Source: Nectonema munidae
Taxonomy: Eukaryota; Nematomorpha; Nectonematoida; Nectonematidae
Assembly (NCBI GenBank): GCA_030549495.1
Contig: JAUIRK010001035.1
Coordinates: 124,001-188,000 of the forward strand
Reading direction: 5' to 3'
DNA length: 64,000 bases
Below the pieces are notes generated by a model. The model was not told the DNA's origin, did no database searches, and saw nothing but the letters and a program-made list of their open reading frames with translations. Each line of letters opens with the position of its first letter. Position 1 is the stretch's first letter. This document shows positions 45,440-58,703 of this stretch, piece by piece. The translations under genes and the position numbers were made by a program.

Positions 45440-46480
45440 TCATAGGATTATCCTAAAGATTGTTTAAACAACGTTTGGTAAATTTGCTGCCGTATTTTGT
45501 AAACATGCCCGCTTTCAATAGCAGTAAAACCTAGATATGGCAATGAACGCAACTATATATCAATAAATACAAGACAAAAAAGTATAAGTAGAACGAGTAT
45601 ACGTATGCGTATATAAGGCTTAGAAATGTAATAATTATCAAATAGAATGCATAAGAATATCTTATCTTAGAGAACATGTATATTAGGTTATATTAGAAGT
45701 TTTATCGATTCAAACAATCGAATTATATAAATTGGTGAATGAGTGAGTGAGTAAGAAATAGTAAAAAGAGAAATACTCAATAAAATATGAAGACTTGAAC
45801 GCAAGACATTAAAAATCATGTTGAAAAAAGATATTGTGAACAAAGGAAATATAGCCACCACCGATTGCCAATATCCTATTTACTCTAAGCTCAAAGTTTT
45901 AGTAAGATAGGAAAAATTATTTCAATTGTGTTTCACGTTAAAGTAGGGTTCGGCAAAAGCGCTCTAAGGATTCTACAATAGTAAGATAAGTTAATGTTCT
46001 TTTGAGTTTTACTTCATTTCGTAGTCGTAATATTCTGTGAATTGAGGGCATATCAGTTAAGTTATATACTTATGATAAATATTTGTATGCATTCATTAAA
46101 CGAATTATCACGGTAAATCTAAACACAAAATATTTCAAAAAAATATTCTATATAAAATTCTAGAATAATAAAAGATATAATAAAATGAGAAATTATAAAT
46201 AACAAAATTTATCATTTTGCTTTTACAACTAATAATCTTTTAGATATTTTTTGAATGAAACTTCTAAATTAGGTGTCATAAACGAAAAGCAAGAATCTTA
46301 TCTAACATCACAAATTACTAATGTATACCCTAACAACATGTATAAAAAAGAATTTTTTGCAATTTATTCATGGCAAAATAATGTTAAAAATATGAAAACA
46401 TAGGTAATTAGTAATTCTAAAACACATAATACAGCTGTCGTATTCTCTGAACTTTTAGCAAAATTGCAAAAAAATTAAAT
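45440..46480. other. AT-rich stretch, intronic if the gene model holds
   Basis: No exon or repeat border is recognised. A short (GTGA) run lies near 45735-45750. Confidence 0.4.
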
Positions 46481-46485
46481 AGATT

Positions 46486-46531
46486 TCGCCCCCCCCCCCA
46501 CCCTATAAGAAATTTTTGGATCCGCCACTGT
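46486..46531 (-). mobile_element. hAT-type terminus with poly-G tract
   Basis: On the minus strand it begins CAGTGGCGGATCCAAAAATT and continues into a G-rich tract (GGGTGGGGGGGGGGGCG). This combination is common at the ends of decayed hAT elements. No opposite end was found. Confidence 0.45.
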
Positions 46532-47001
46532 ACAGAAGTATCAATTTTCATCAAATCAGTTTTTATTTTTTAAACGTAATTAAGTATCAATTAATATATA
46601 TTTTCACAATTATAAATTTAAGAAAAATTCATTATTGCATTTTTTCGTTCTTTTAATTTAGAAACGTTTGTCTTTAATTTAATTGTCTTTTCCTTCTATT
46701 GCAAACACCGTGATAATTATGTAGGAAAATGATACATTTTATATAGGTTCCTTGAAAGATTCAATATATTTCAAGGATTCTGCGAAGGTAAAAATGTTGT
46801 TTATAGTAGTGCTTATCAAATATTTTGACTTAACAATTTCTATAAAACTCTTGGATGTTATGTTGAATAATATTGATTTTTTGAAACAAACACTAAACCA
46901 TCCAAACTTTTCAAAATCATTTCTACACTTTTCTCATTTACCTTATATATATTTTAGCAAAGTTAATGTTAAATGTAATTAGAACTAAAGTAAAAACATA
47001 C

Positions 47002-47112
47002 TTGGCATTTCCTTATGAAACCTTCAATTTCACCAGGATCATCGATATTATTTTGGATGTTAAAAAGAAAGAAATCTTCTTCAATTTCAGTTCCAAGAAC
47101 TTCTGTCTCCAT
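47002..47112 (-). CDS. Spectrin-like gene, exon 1 (first coding exon or internal)
   Basis: Minus strand: ATG at 47112-47110 in a good context (AAAATGG), 37 codons, donor GCCAA/GTATGT after 47002, phase 0. The peptide reads METEVLGTEIEEDFFLFN, then IQNNIDDPGEIEGFIRKCQ. The same frame is open upstream for 21 more codons (FNCSFTFLIISLSSL) back to an acceptor-like ATCTAG at 47176. So the block could also be an internal exon or carry a hydrophobic leader. The phase-0 exit matches exon 2. Confidence 0.45.
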
Positions 47113-47179
47113 TTTAGATTTTGATTGAAGGGAAGACAACGAGATGATAAGAAAAGTAAATGAGCAATTAAACACCTAG

Positions 47180-48990
47180 ATTTTTGGAATGATGAGCAAA
47201 GTTTATTGATTATTATTCTAGCTTATCATCATTAGCTTTGATTCAAAACCTACAATGTTAAAAGTATTCATAAAATAACGAGCGTAAATTATGATATAAA
47301 TATATGCATAATTAAGATGGGCGATTGGAACATAATTATTATTTCACAAGATACATCATTTAACAAGGGGAAAATTTATGTTAATTTAAAATTATGCGTT
47401 ATTATTCCAAAGATAATCCATATGAAATAAGACGTTAGATCACGCATAAATTATTCTCATTTGAAGAATAAAAAACGTAAAATTGCATACTTTTGCGAAT
47501 AAAAAATGGTTAAAAAGAAGAAACTTTCAAGTTTAAATTGTAAATAAAATGACTTTTATAGAAATATTTATATAATGATGAAGTGTGGCTTTACACATTG
47601 ACTGGGTTTTGCGTCATTAAGAGTTCTAGAACGATGTTCTAGTGTAAATATTTGCGTTAGAAGTGGACATTCAAAATAAAGATGACAAATATAAAGACAA
47701 GATACACTTAATGCGGTATCAGGATATTAACGTGTTGTACACTTGACATAATAAATACATTCAGCACAATATTAAAGGAACCAACATTACTTGAAAAGTT
47801 GTCATATTCCTTAGAAGGTACGCACTACACATTATTATTATTATGATATTAACCAGATAACCGATATTATGTAAACTTGACATAGTATATAGAAGTCCAA
47901 CATCTTTACTATTTATAATAGAAAAATATTTGTCTTGCCAGTACAACTCGTGTATTTAAAAGTGAGAAAAATCTGGAAAATAATGCCAAAAAGGGAGAGT
48001 GTAGAAAGAAACACATTCCAAGATGATACATAAGACATGTTATAAAATGAGTTTAAACATTAATAACATTATTTTGTTTGGTGATAAAACAAAAAAATTG
48101 GTATAAAAACATTAAGGATGTTCGATTTGATTTAAATTATTATAGGTCCATTAAAATAAAATATGATTTTTATAGATCTTTATCACTTCAATTCTTAGTA
48201 TTCCTGTTTATTAATAGGAACTAGTTCTAAATATATTCTCATCTTTGTTTTAGATATTATTTAAGGTTATTCTTAAAGTACACATTTTTTGAAATGTTTT
48301 TCACTATACTTTTATTTATCAAAAGCTTTTAAATTTCATTTATTGCGTTCACTTTACTTTTTACAATAAAAATACTTCTAGAAAAACTATATATAAGAAG
48401 GATAAAAGAAAAAGATGAATCTTAACATTCAAATTTAAATGCCACAAAACATAGGTAACCTAACAAACTAACTGACTATCTTACTAAAAAAGTCATTTGA
48501 AAATACAGAAATTTTTTATGATGTAAAAGATGTCCAGCTCTTATTTTGACCTCTTTGGGCTTTTGCATAATAAAATTTACACGGTAGTGTACTGTACATG
48601 ATGTACAAAGAATTAAATTGAATAAAGCGATGTGTAAAAGCTAACAAGGAAATCAATTAAAAAATTTAGCGTGAAAAAATAAATGTTTCGTAATTTAGAA
48701 TCGAATTAAGTTATCGCTCGAAATAAAATAAACAGTAAAGTTTGAATGCGAAATGGCAATTAATTTGAGCTTAAAGTTAAAATTCTTTGAGTATGTTCAT
48801 TGAAGATATACCCTTTTTAGTTCTATTTTGTATTTTTTAAAATTCGCGAAAATACAGAATAGAATTACAAAAATAAGAATTAGAGTTAAAAATATTATGT
48901 TTTATTTAATTAAACTCGTGAAGTGTTCGCTCAAGAAAGTGTCAAACCCGTGTACAAAGTTGGAACCAAAATGTATATTCGAATCAATTA
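47180..48990. other. AT-rich stretch, no feature recognised
   Basis: This would hold the promoter of the minus-strand gene if exon 1 is the first exon, but no TATA box, initiator or CpG patch stands out. Confidence 0.4.
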
Positions 48991-48997
48991 AACTAAT

Positions 48998-49113
48998 ATA
49001 ATTTGCCATCAGATCCATTTTGTTTAGGTTTGATTTTCAATCATGATCCTCCCTATCATCTGTCCAACTATGGAAGAATATGGTTCGGATGCGATACCAA
49101 CAACTCAAAAAAC
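48998..49113 (+). mobile_element. tRNA-derived SINE, copy S2 (5'-truncated)
   Basis: A B-box-like AGGTTTGATTTTC is followed by the family tail ATCATCTGTCCAACTATGG and GGATGCGATACCAACAACTC, then an A-rich run. Confidence 0.65.
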
Positions 49114-49119
49114 CTGGCG

Positions 49120-52100
49120 TTAATGTCAACTAACAAGACAAAAAAAGCAAAAACTTTAAATAAGAAAAACTAGCTCTTCGGCCGAAGTAAACACGAATAA
49201 TAAATAAACTAATAAAAATACAGGAACCAACTCTCCAATAAAACCAATAAACGAAAAGTTACTCAAGAAGGAAAATAAATGAGAGAAATCTTTTTGAAAA
49301 TGTAGCGAAAAGAAAGAACATAGGATTTAATTAGACTAATAAAATTATAATTCACAAAGCATAAACTAGCTTTAGTAATTAAATAAAAATTTCAAAGTAG
49401 TATATTATCATTGAATTTAATGAAAATTTTCTACACATTTAATAAATGCAATCATTAATAAATTTTATATCTTGATACACAAATTGATACAGCAAATCGA
49501 TAAGGTTATTTCACATATCATTCAAAATATAACAAAAGTATATATATAACTAGATTACATTCGAGAGTATAATAATAGATAACAATATAAACCTTGAAAC
49601 ATTTAAACCAATAAGTAATAAAGGTAAAATAAAAGCTATATTAAAATTTCAAAGGTCTTAAATTCCATCTTTTAAAAAAGCTGGAGTAAGGAGAAAGCAA
49701 TTATAATAATAAGTTGAATTCAAGTCTATTAATTAATACTGCATTTTCTGAATGACAAATAGCCAATTTTTCATAGCATCGATCAATAGTAATAACCAAA
49801 GGGGGATAGAGCGCAGTGAGGGCTAAGGTTACGCTAGCTCCACCCCATCTCTTTCTAAAGTTTACTTATATTTTACTAAATCACAAAATAGCTTTATATA
49901 TTAACCGATAAGCATTTATATATTGCCGTTTAAGACTTTCTCAATTTCGAATTCTATTTTCGTTGTTTAGAAGTGTATATTTACGAAGCTGACAATATAA
50001 CGTGGCCAAAGTGGAATCTTCTCAGTGATCGATTTTTCTAAGATATTAAAGCAAAGTTAGGTAAATAATTGGGTAAAAACAGCGCATTCTAAAAAACGAT
50101 TTTTTTTTTAATTTTGATGTATATTATATTTTAACTTGCTAATTAATAAACTAACCAAAATAATTAATTGATTAACTAAACATAATTCAGAAATTCGATT
50201 TTTTAACTAACGAAATAAATGATTCAATAACAAAGCTCACATTATTTCGATAATGCATTTAAAAAAAACAAAAATTTACACTAGAAGACAAATAAAAATC
50301 ATACAATGTCATGAAATCAAATGTTTAAACTTCAAAGATATTAAAAGATAAACAAGAATTTTAAAATATAAGATCTAAAACCTCAAGGGGTTGGACATAG
50401 TAGAGAACCCCTCATATTTCAGTCACTATTTTCCGAAACTTCAAGAGGATGAAGACATCCAATGAGCTCTCATAATTGTATTCGCTACAATCAAATACAT
50501 ATTACTGCCATTTAAGGTAAAATTTGCTCCGTGTATGATTTGATATAATAACAAAGGGGAGATACCGGTGCAAAGATCATTGTGATTTTAAATATTTATT
50601 CAATTACACATTAATACCGTATAGCTAGATTTTGATACTTTTCTATAATTTCTCTCTTTGATTTGAAATATAAAAATAGTAAGACAACTTGAAAAAATTT
50701 TCATTTTTGAATAAAGAGGCTATTTTTAATGATCTCTCTGTTATTAACGAAGTATTAGGTTTTTAAAAAAAGAATCATAGTATATTTTCTCATCTGAACA
50801 TGTTAATAATAAGCGATTTTTAGGTTTATGGTTAGGGTTAGAAATGTCATTTTTAAAATATATTTGCAAAAAGAATAAAAGATCTTTTAGGCTTATGGTT
50901 AGGGTTTAGATGATGACATTTTTACTTTTCCTATGACAATCACTTCTAACACAACTTTTATATTATACCCAATTCAATTGACAATTTTTTCCCAATTTAG
51001 AGCAAACGTGGCGTGAAAAAAGTCGTGTATATTCATATTCATGATGATCATATGAATATATATATATGGGTTCTATGTGACTAAATTTCAAACAGGTATA
51101 ACTCGGGCATATGTAATTCAAGTTCTTCAAAAATGTAAATATTTTCAATTTTACATATTCTTTAATATTTAACATCATTTTAACAAGAGATAAGATTACT
51201 TTTAATGGCGAAGAATTTGAAATAAAAGGATTAAATTAGAAGAAAAAACAAGTCTGTATTGAAAAATATTAATGTGAGGTAAAATAGAAAATGAAGTAAA
51301 AATTATGTGTACATAGATTACATGGATTATCGAAGAAATATTTAACACTTATAAGGTAATACATAATATATGTGGATTTAACATTAAATATTATTTTATG
51401 TAAATATAGGAAAATTATAATTTCTAATTAGTTAGAGCGAAGATCGTAATGCGGAAGATATAATAGAAATAGCTTATGTTATAAAATAATGTCGAGAAAT
51501 CTATGTTCTTTAACTTAATCCAAGTTTAAGTTTGTTACAAATCTTTTTATAAAATACCGTATGGCACTTATATGTAAAAAATAAATTCCAAAGGATACGG
51601 ACAAAAATTTAAATCAAGTAAAGAACATAAACCTAGCTTAAAAATGCTTCGCCACCCCTGAAAGCATAAAGAATCAAGTGCTTCATCCAGAAAGTTTTAT
51701 GAAAATGATATTCATACTTTCCAAAATTGTACGCCTGTTCTTAAAACTAGAGTTTAACAAGAAGAATATTCTTAAAAATTTCGAATTAAAACTGACCTAT
51801 ATCCACTCTACGAAAACTCAATTCCCTTTAAAAATGAATTCTTCTTACTACTTTAATCTTCTTCTTACTATTTTAAAACAGCAAATTTTGAAACGTTTTC
51901 GATGTATTTGGGAAATTTTAGTTTTTTATTTTTTTAAATTGTCATGTTCTTAATGAAAAATAAGCGAGCTAAAATTTAACTATGTGGTGTATTCAAATTT
52001 AATACAGTTGAAAATTTTTTAATGATTTAGGCTTTTAAATTACTTCAACCTTATAAATTTATCCGATAAATTTAATCTGAAATTTGCTTAAATCAGGTTA

Positions 52101-52400
52101 AATTTATTTAAATCCTGTAAAATAGGGATTGTTACGAACCTTACATTCATCGTAGAGTTCACACATTATTCAACTGTAAAAACACTACATGCTGTTTACG
52201 AGTTTTCTCCAGTAGCAAGCTATCACAAGTTATTGCTAATTCACTTACTCTGCAACTGGATATATGATGAAGGAAAACTGTGTTGTATCTTGGAAAATAT
52301 ATACGACAAATTTACATTTGTAATTTTTATGGCAATGCAAATTGCAGGATAGCTTCCAATATAGTTCGCTTCTTTGATACATAAAAGATAGAGTATCATT
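49120..52400. other. AT-rich stretch with a small tandem repeat
   Basis: At 50815-50930 a unit of about 65 bp occurs twice; each copy contains TTATGGTTAGGGTT and a nearby GACATTTTTA-like word. The segments 49800-49860 and 50385-50470 are more GC-balanced but match nothing else here. No gene is supported. Confidence 0.4.
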
Positions 52401-52408
52401 GATTTATT

Positions 52409-52545
52409 TTAACCGGTTATCGACCACAGTAGACTTATGTCGACTTTACAAAAATAAAATCGTCTGCGTTTATTAATGCTTTTTAATACAAATCTTCTGT
52501 TTTACATTAGATATCGCCTGGTTATTCTGGCCGATAACGGGTTAA
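52409..52545. mobile_element. TTAA-flanked MITE, copy 4 (subfamily II)
   Basis: TTAA at 52409-52412 and 52542-52545. The ends are CCGGTTATCGACCACAGTAG on the left and CCCGTTATCGGCCAGAATAA read inward from the right. Internal TCGTCTGCGTTTATTAATGC corresponds to the reverse complement of the middle of 37336-37459. Confidence 0.75.
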
Positions 52546-52549
52546 AGAC

Positions 52550-55500
52550 TAAAATATCATAATATAATTTTAGTGAATATCGAATATGTCTAAAATTTAT
52601 TAGTGAAAAAAATAAAATTGAAAAGTTTTTATATTTTAACTAAATGTCGAGAATAAAATTCAAGATTAAGAGGAAAATAAGTGGAAAAAATTATGGGGTG
52701 ATAATTAAACTCAAATAGCAATATAAAAATGAGTAAATTTATCGGATATCTCAAAAAGGAAGTGGGAAGTTATAGGCCTATTCAAAAAATAAGAACGGAT
52801 AGGGGCGTGTTCAAAAAATATCAAAAAAAGGTTTGTAACAGGCGAGTTTAAAGAATATTTTTAAAAAGAGAGTATGAGTGGGCTTCATAAAATTCAAACG
52901 TTAATTTTGATGAATAGGTTACTGCAGACCTGAAATGGGTTAGAAAGGTAATTTTCGAGCAAAGCAGGCTTAAATACTGCAAATATATTGATTTTATTTA
53001 ATGGATACAAGCTGTAACTAAACGCAACTGGAAAAAGTGAACTACAATACAAAAAGGGCATTAATCAAGGCAACTACAATTACCATGGTTGAGAAAAGGG
53101 AGTTGAAAAGAAGCTTAATTGTGTCTTAAAGAAAGAAGAGCATGCAATTAGAAGTAAATTTCATAGCATTAGTACGTACGTATAAATCAAAATAATGCAT
53201 TTATAATTTGAATAGTGTAGTTGATTACACAATAAATCATGCACAATAGATATCGGACTTTTATTCTGCTCTTTATTAAAAACTTTTTTGTAATGCTATA
53301 AAAAGGATAATCATTATATAGAGTCCGAGCATTGATTGTCTTTGTTTTAAAAACTATTCGAAACTAAAAATCAGGGCGGTTATCAAATGATATATATTAT
53401 TAACAATAAATGATTGAATGACTTATATCTCAATGGGTTATTGCATTTTTCACTTGATTGTCAATTTTTATCCACAATCCTGTTAATTTTACTATCGATG
53501 CAATTTTGGTATTGAATAGAGCCAAATTTTACTTTGATTTTTGTGTTGACATTATAAATTAGGAAAAAATGGTTTAGGAAAAAGATTCCTTATATTTATG
53601 TAGGTAAGGGTTTGTGTGTTACATTGAAGTTAATGATTTGGTACACGGAATAGAGGAAACATGCTTTGCTCTAATGTAACATCAGAATATAATATCAAGA
53701 TTAAATTTCATTATGATTCAGATTTGTATGTATACTAATCATGGAAATTGTTATGTGTTATATGCGCATAAAAAGTGGAAAAAATTATTGAAATCAAAAA
53801 GGCTAGGGGCGCAAATGAAAAGAAGTCAGGGCGACTTCATTGCCAATCTCATTCCAAAGGCTTGGAAATAGTTTTTCGCAAACCTAATAAGTTGAGCCTG
53901 GCACAGAGTTAGTCGTTCATTTTCATTTTCAAAAGATATCAAAATCTGTAAAAATAAAGTTTCGGCTACAGAAATTTTCGAAAACTAAAATCTCCTCTAC
54001 CAAAATTCTCAAAATAACAGGAATTTTAAAACAGTCATATAAACTACAAACCAATATCAAGATATCATTTCTGAAATTTAATTCATTGCAAATACTTCTT
54101 TTCATAGTAAACCGGAGATATAATTAACAATAAGACGTCATCAAGGCAAGCAAAGGGAGTTTGGATAACTCTAATCATATGCTTATTAATTTTATTTAAG
54201 AACCTTTCATTAAAAAAAATAGTTTCCACCAAAAGTTATTTTAATCATACCTTTCCACCAAAAGTTATTTTAATGATAGCTTATGAAAACTATCTTATGC
54301 GTTCACTGGAACTAAACTTTACAAATTTTATTATTATTGGTTTTATATACAATAAGTTTAAAAAACGATTTAATTCAATTGACAAAAGACAGAGAATTAC
54401 GATTTGATACAAATAACAAAAAACTAGAAATTATTTAAATTTTACACTCATACTTTTGCAAAAAAATCAATTTTAATTCTGCAAGTTAGAACATTCATAA
54501 AAAATATCTCATAGTATACCTTCTTTTAGGAAGCTCTCCAATCGGATATAATAATTAAGGAAGAGCGTGAGGTACGTTTAGTTGTCAACAGTTGTCATAA
54601 TTTGTTAAAAAGTAAAGAGTCTGTTGACCGTTATTCTTATATTATTAAAAATTTTGTTGATTCTGTCGGAGTCGGAACGAGAATCATTTTGTCATCTCCA
54701 AATCTGACTCCGCACCCATCAAAATCGATTAAAAATCAGGCAAATGACTTGAAATTTGAAATTACGAGGTCTGAAAATATATCAAATTTATCTTTGCAAT
54801 CTAAACATTACTTATCCAAGGAATAAAATATAGATATATAGTCGAAAGTGAAAGTTATATTCGTGAAACAAAGTTGATAAATTAGAAACTTGTTTAAATA
54901 AAGTAGTTAAGATAAGAAGTAATTATGTGCAAAAAAGAACGTGATATTGTTTTGTAGATTGCATTTTTTCTTAAAAGATGGATTTTATCCGAGTATGTAT
55001 TTTATTTTGCTGGGAAACAAAAATTATTATAAACCAAAAAAATATTCCAATAAAATTATGTCGTAAATGAAAGAAAAATTACTTTAGCCTGTCGCTTTTT
55101 GTTCATACTAGCTTTTCTATTATGAACTTTAATCAAATATAAAAAAATTTGTAAATAATCAAAAATAATTTATAGCGAAACTAAGATAAATTTTATGTTT
55201 CTGATTTCCTTACATAAAAGTATAAACAATTACAAATTGTTGGAAATTGTTTGTTTCTTTTCGTAAATACATTTATGCAACAAAACAATCGTTCGTGACG
55301 AAACAATCGTTCGACCAAACATCCATTGGACGAATCGTCGGGCGAAGATATATCTGTTGGAAAAATTGTCCGTCGAGAAATGTCATGATGTCAACGTAAT
55401 TTGTATTTAAGTTTTCTGATGTCTTTGAATTTATTACGGTTTCCTTCTTTCAAGAAACAAGCGTAACAATAAATTTATCAATAAAACTTTTGTATTATAT

Positions 55501-56900
55501 TACATTTCAATAATATATTTAATTAAAGAATATATAATGTTAGAATGGTTCTTTCAGTCATTTTGAAAGGGAATCTTGGATATAATCCCTATCTTTAAAA
55601 ATATTTTGGCTCCGGAGGCACAACCATATGGTATTTTCTGGATCCGAAATCCCAGTAGCTTAGTATTGTCTTTTTCATGTTTTCATTTTATTTCTTTCAC
55701 CCACGATAGTTAACTCGATATATATTCATTGAAGGGAGCAGAGGTAGGCAAGCTGATAAGGTTCTTAGAGCTTTTTAGGGCTCTTATTTCAGTTTTTTCC
55801 TTTTGTATTTTTAGTAAAATTAAAACTTTATTCAAACATGTTCAATAAATTATCTAAATTGATTTGTATATTAAGGGAAAATTCAATCAGCATCTTAGAG
55901 AACGAAACAAACTTCTTTCAAAAAGCTGTCAATTAATTCCTAGATAAAAAACATGATACGAGGTGACACACAAGGCAATACAATCATCAATAATAAATAT
56001 ACAGCATAATCATGTCGTGTCGAAGCTAGGGAGCACAGTCGAATCGTTGACACAAACAAATTACGAGTTCGAAAGGTGAGGTTATTTTATCAATGTTAGG
56101 TGATAAAAGTAAGAAATATTTCATTAAATAAAGGTCTCCACCAGGGTAAGACCATGACTGATACAGACATATTTTTAGATTTTTAGTTATTTCTAACTAT
56201 TCTATAAAAAACAATATATTCACCTAATTTCTCTATATCAATAATATTATTTTTTAAATGTGTTCTGGACGTTCGAAAAAGGGTTGATGAAGTGTATTTG
56301 TGCAAATCTTACATTAATAGGAAAGAAATGATCTTACGATCCAGATTTATAATGAAAATAGCTAGTTCGTATTTTTGTGGAAAAACACTTTTACTGGAGC
56401 ATAATTAGTTAAAATATATGTAAATGTATTCCACAAACTAGTAGACTAATAATAAACATAATGGATGAATAAATTATAAGGTGGTGATAGCATGCCCAGC
56501 TTTTAAGATATAAATGGAAAAACGCAAGAGGTCATTCTGATAAATATATATATAATATAGTATGATATACAAGCTTATATAGTTTCTATTTAATGGTTAA
56601 ATAACGTGACCACTTAGTGTAATATTCCTTCCCTACCAACTACTGTGAATTCAATTATTAACGCTTAAAAAACAACATCGAGAAGAAGATAATAGGAATA
56701 GATTATGGATAATAATATATAGAGTAATTGATAGCGTGGGTAGAGGGGAAGGGACAAGAATAGTAGTTGCCTGTTTAGTTTTCAAAAATCTATATTCTTC
56801 AATTAGATGATTTATTTAATTAGTTCAAATCGGGTTGTATAGTCGGGGATAAAATGCTGCAAAAATCCCCTCTCTATCCCAACACTCACAAAAATTTGTC
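52550..56900. other. AT-rich stretch, little recognised
   Basis: Degenerate CGTTCGACCAAACATCC / GGACGAATCG words at about 55285-55375 recall the end motifs flanking the element at 8303-9305. A GTCGGAGTCGGAAC word (about 54665) recalls a similar CAACTCCGACTC word near 29160. The segments 55540-55670 and 56015-56150 are more GC-balanced and may be repeats. No gene is supported. Confidence 0.35.
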
Positions 56901-56904
56901 TCAA

Positions 56905-57053
56905 TCTTTTTATTTTACTTATCGGTATCGCAACCAAAGGACGAATACTGTTCCATAACTGGACAAATTATTTGGATGTAAATAACAGAAATCAAACCCA
57001 GATGACCGATCCAAGATCCCACACTTCAACAACAACAACTAAGCTATCTGTCG
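56905..57053 (-). mobile_element. tRNA-derived SINE, copy S3
   Basis: On the minus strand: A box TAGCTTAGTTGTTG, B box TGGGTTTGATTTC, then the tail TTTGTCCAGTTATGGAACAG and GGTTGCGATACCGATAAG with an A-rich end. Head and tail are both present, as in S4. Confidence 0.7.
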
Positions 57054-57166
57054 ATTTATATTCTATTATTCACAAATGTAAAAAGATTATTATTTGTATT
57101 CAAATATATTTTGCAAAATTTTAGGGCAAATGTATATACCAAAACTCAAGCACTTTAATTTACATT

Positions 57167-57451
57167 TGGTTCTCAACCTTTTTACTCCTAGCGCCCCTTT
57201 GATCATTTGTCAAAATTCAATCCTTCACCTCCCCTAACCTTGTACTTTCCAAAAACATCAGCCTTAGAATTTGCATTTAAAATTTTTTCATTGTCAAGAC
57301 GACTGGAGACAACCTTAATTACATATAGATTTACATATAATATTTCTATAATGGAATTATACACATTTAGTAACAAATAAAAAGGTTTAAAATTTTCCCT
57401 TAGGAACTGTTAAATTCCGCTTAAGGGGGATTCTTTCCGGGTTGAGAACCA
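57167..57451. mobile_element. hAT-like MITE
   Basis: TGGTTCTCAACC at the left end and its exact inverse GGTTGAGAACCA at the right, 285 bp apart. C-rich sequence lies inside the left end (CTAGCGCCCC, CACCTCCCCT) and G-rich inside the right (AAGGGGGATTC). This is the common hAT terminus style. No clean target duplication and no coding frame. Confidence 0.65.
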
Positions 57452-57459
57452 CATATTTA

Positions 57460-58560
57460 GAGTGTTTCAACGGATAATAATATTTCAATATTATTGTTTA
57501 GTGTTAGTTTGTTTTCAGAATTATTTTATTAATATTCTTTATTTAAAAAAAATCAAAATTTTTCTACCCGCCTGAAATAATTAACACATCAATTCAATTA
57601 CATTCCAGTTTTATTCCACTCTTCCTTTAGTGGGTTCTCTGATGGTGGTAGATAGAGTCTATTGATGTGAATAAAATTTGATTAAGAATAATACCCAGCA
57701 TAAAATTTTAATATTTTCATTATCAATAGCGGAGTTATCTTTACATAACTTATTAATTACCATTGATATAAAGCGTAGGCTGCGAGTTTAGAATAGCAGA
57801 CACCTGAATATTGTTTAAAATCATAAAGTAACGCATGATACTAGAGCTGATACTATTCATTAATTAGAAGAATTTTTCGATCATAATAACTGGTGCAGCT
57901 TAGAACGCCTTTCTCAGCTGATCAAATAATAAATGAAGTATAGGAGCTCTTGAAACATTCTTCTGTGAACAATATTTTATTGATGAATAGTGAATTAACG
58001 GGTAATAATTAAAAAAAATAAAATATATGTTTGATTGAGTATACTTTAATTTTCAGTTAAAAATTTCAATCTAATGAAATTTTAATCACTGATGACGATA
58101 TATCAAATTTCACATATTTAAAGTGCATTGAATTTTAATTGAGAATTTTTCAAACAATAGTTATATTAATTTGAAGATTTTAATGTTGTATCATAAATAA
58201 AATCACAATTTGATTATCTTTCTTTTTTTGCTGTAAAAGCATTGGATTTGTTGTTTTATCGATCTTGCTTTTTTAATTGAATTTAACAATATGGAAATGA
58301 TATTTTAAGGTTAAGGGACATGAATGATAAATGTACGTCTGAAAACAAAAAAGTGGTCTTCTATCAATTATTTCTTAAAAGCCCAATAATTTCCCAAGCA
58401 AAAGCTTTTTTTCTAGTGTATCATGTACATTTATTCATGGCTTTGATTTTTTTAATTTGATATGAAGTAAATAAATATTTTTGATAAATTGTTATAAATA
58501 AATCATGAAAAGTCTTCTTGACACAATTTATGTTCTCGTTTCGAGATGTTTATGAGGGGC
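57460..58560. other. AT-rich stretch, nothing recognised
   Basis: No gene is supported. The GC-balanced patch at about 57615-57660 has no second copy in the window. Confidence 0.4.
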
Positions 58561-58589
58561 GTGAGAAAGGTTGTCGTCTAGGTTCCCCT

Positions 58590-58640
58590 TCCGATGCCAC
58601 AAGCTTTTGGGTTCGAATCAATCATCTTTTTTGATTCAAG
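58590..58640 (+). mobile_element. Possible tRNA-like scrap
   Basis: A B-box-like GGGTTCGAATCAATC followed by ATCTTTTTT. There is no clear A box and no tRNA cloverleaf, so this may be a SINE head remnant of another family. Confidence 0.2.
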
Positions 58641-58703
58641 CGGATAAATTTTGCATTTTCAATGAAAACACCCAATGGTACCTTTACCTTCCAAAGCTTA
58701 AGG

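Noticed and set aside
58590-58640. Functional tRNA gene
   Set aside because: B-box-like sequence only; no A box, anticodon arm or paired acceptor stem could be drawn.
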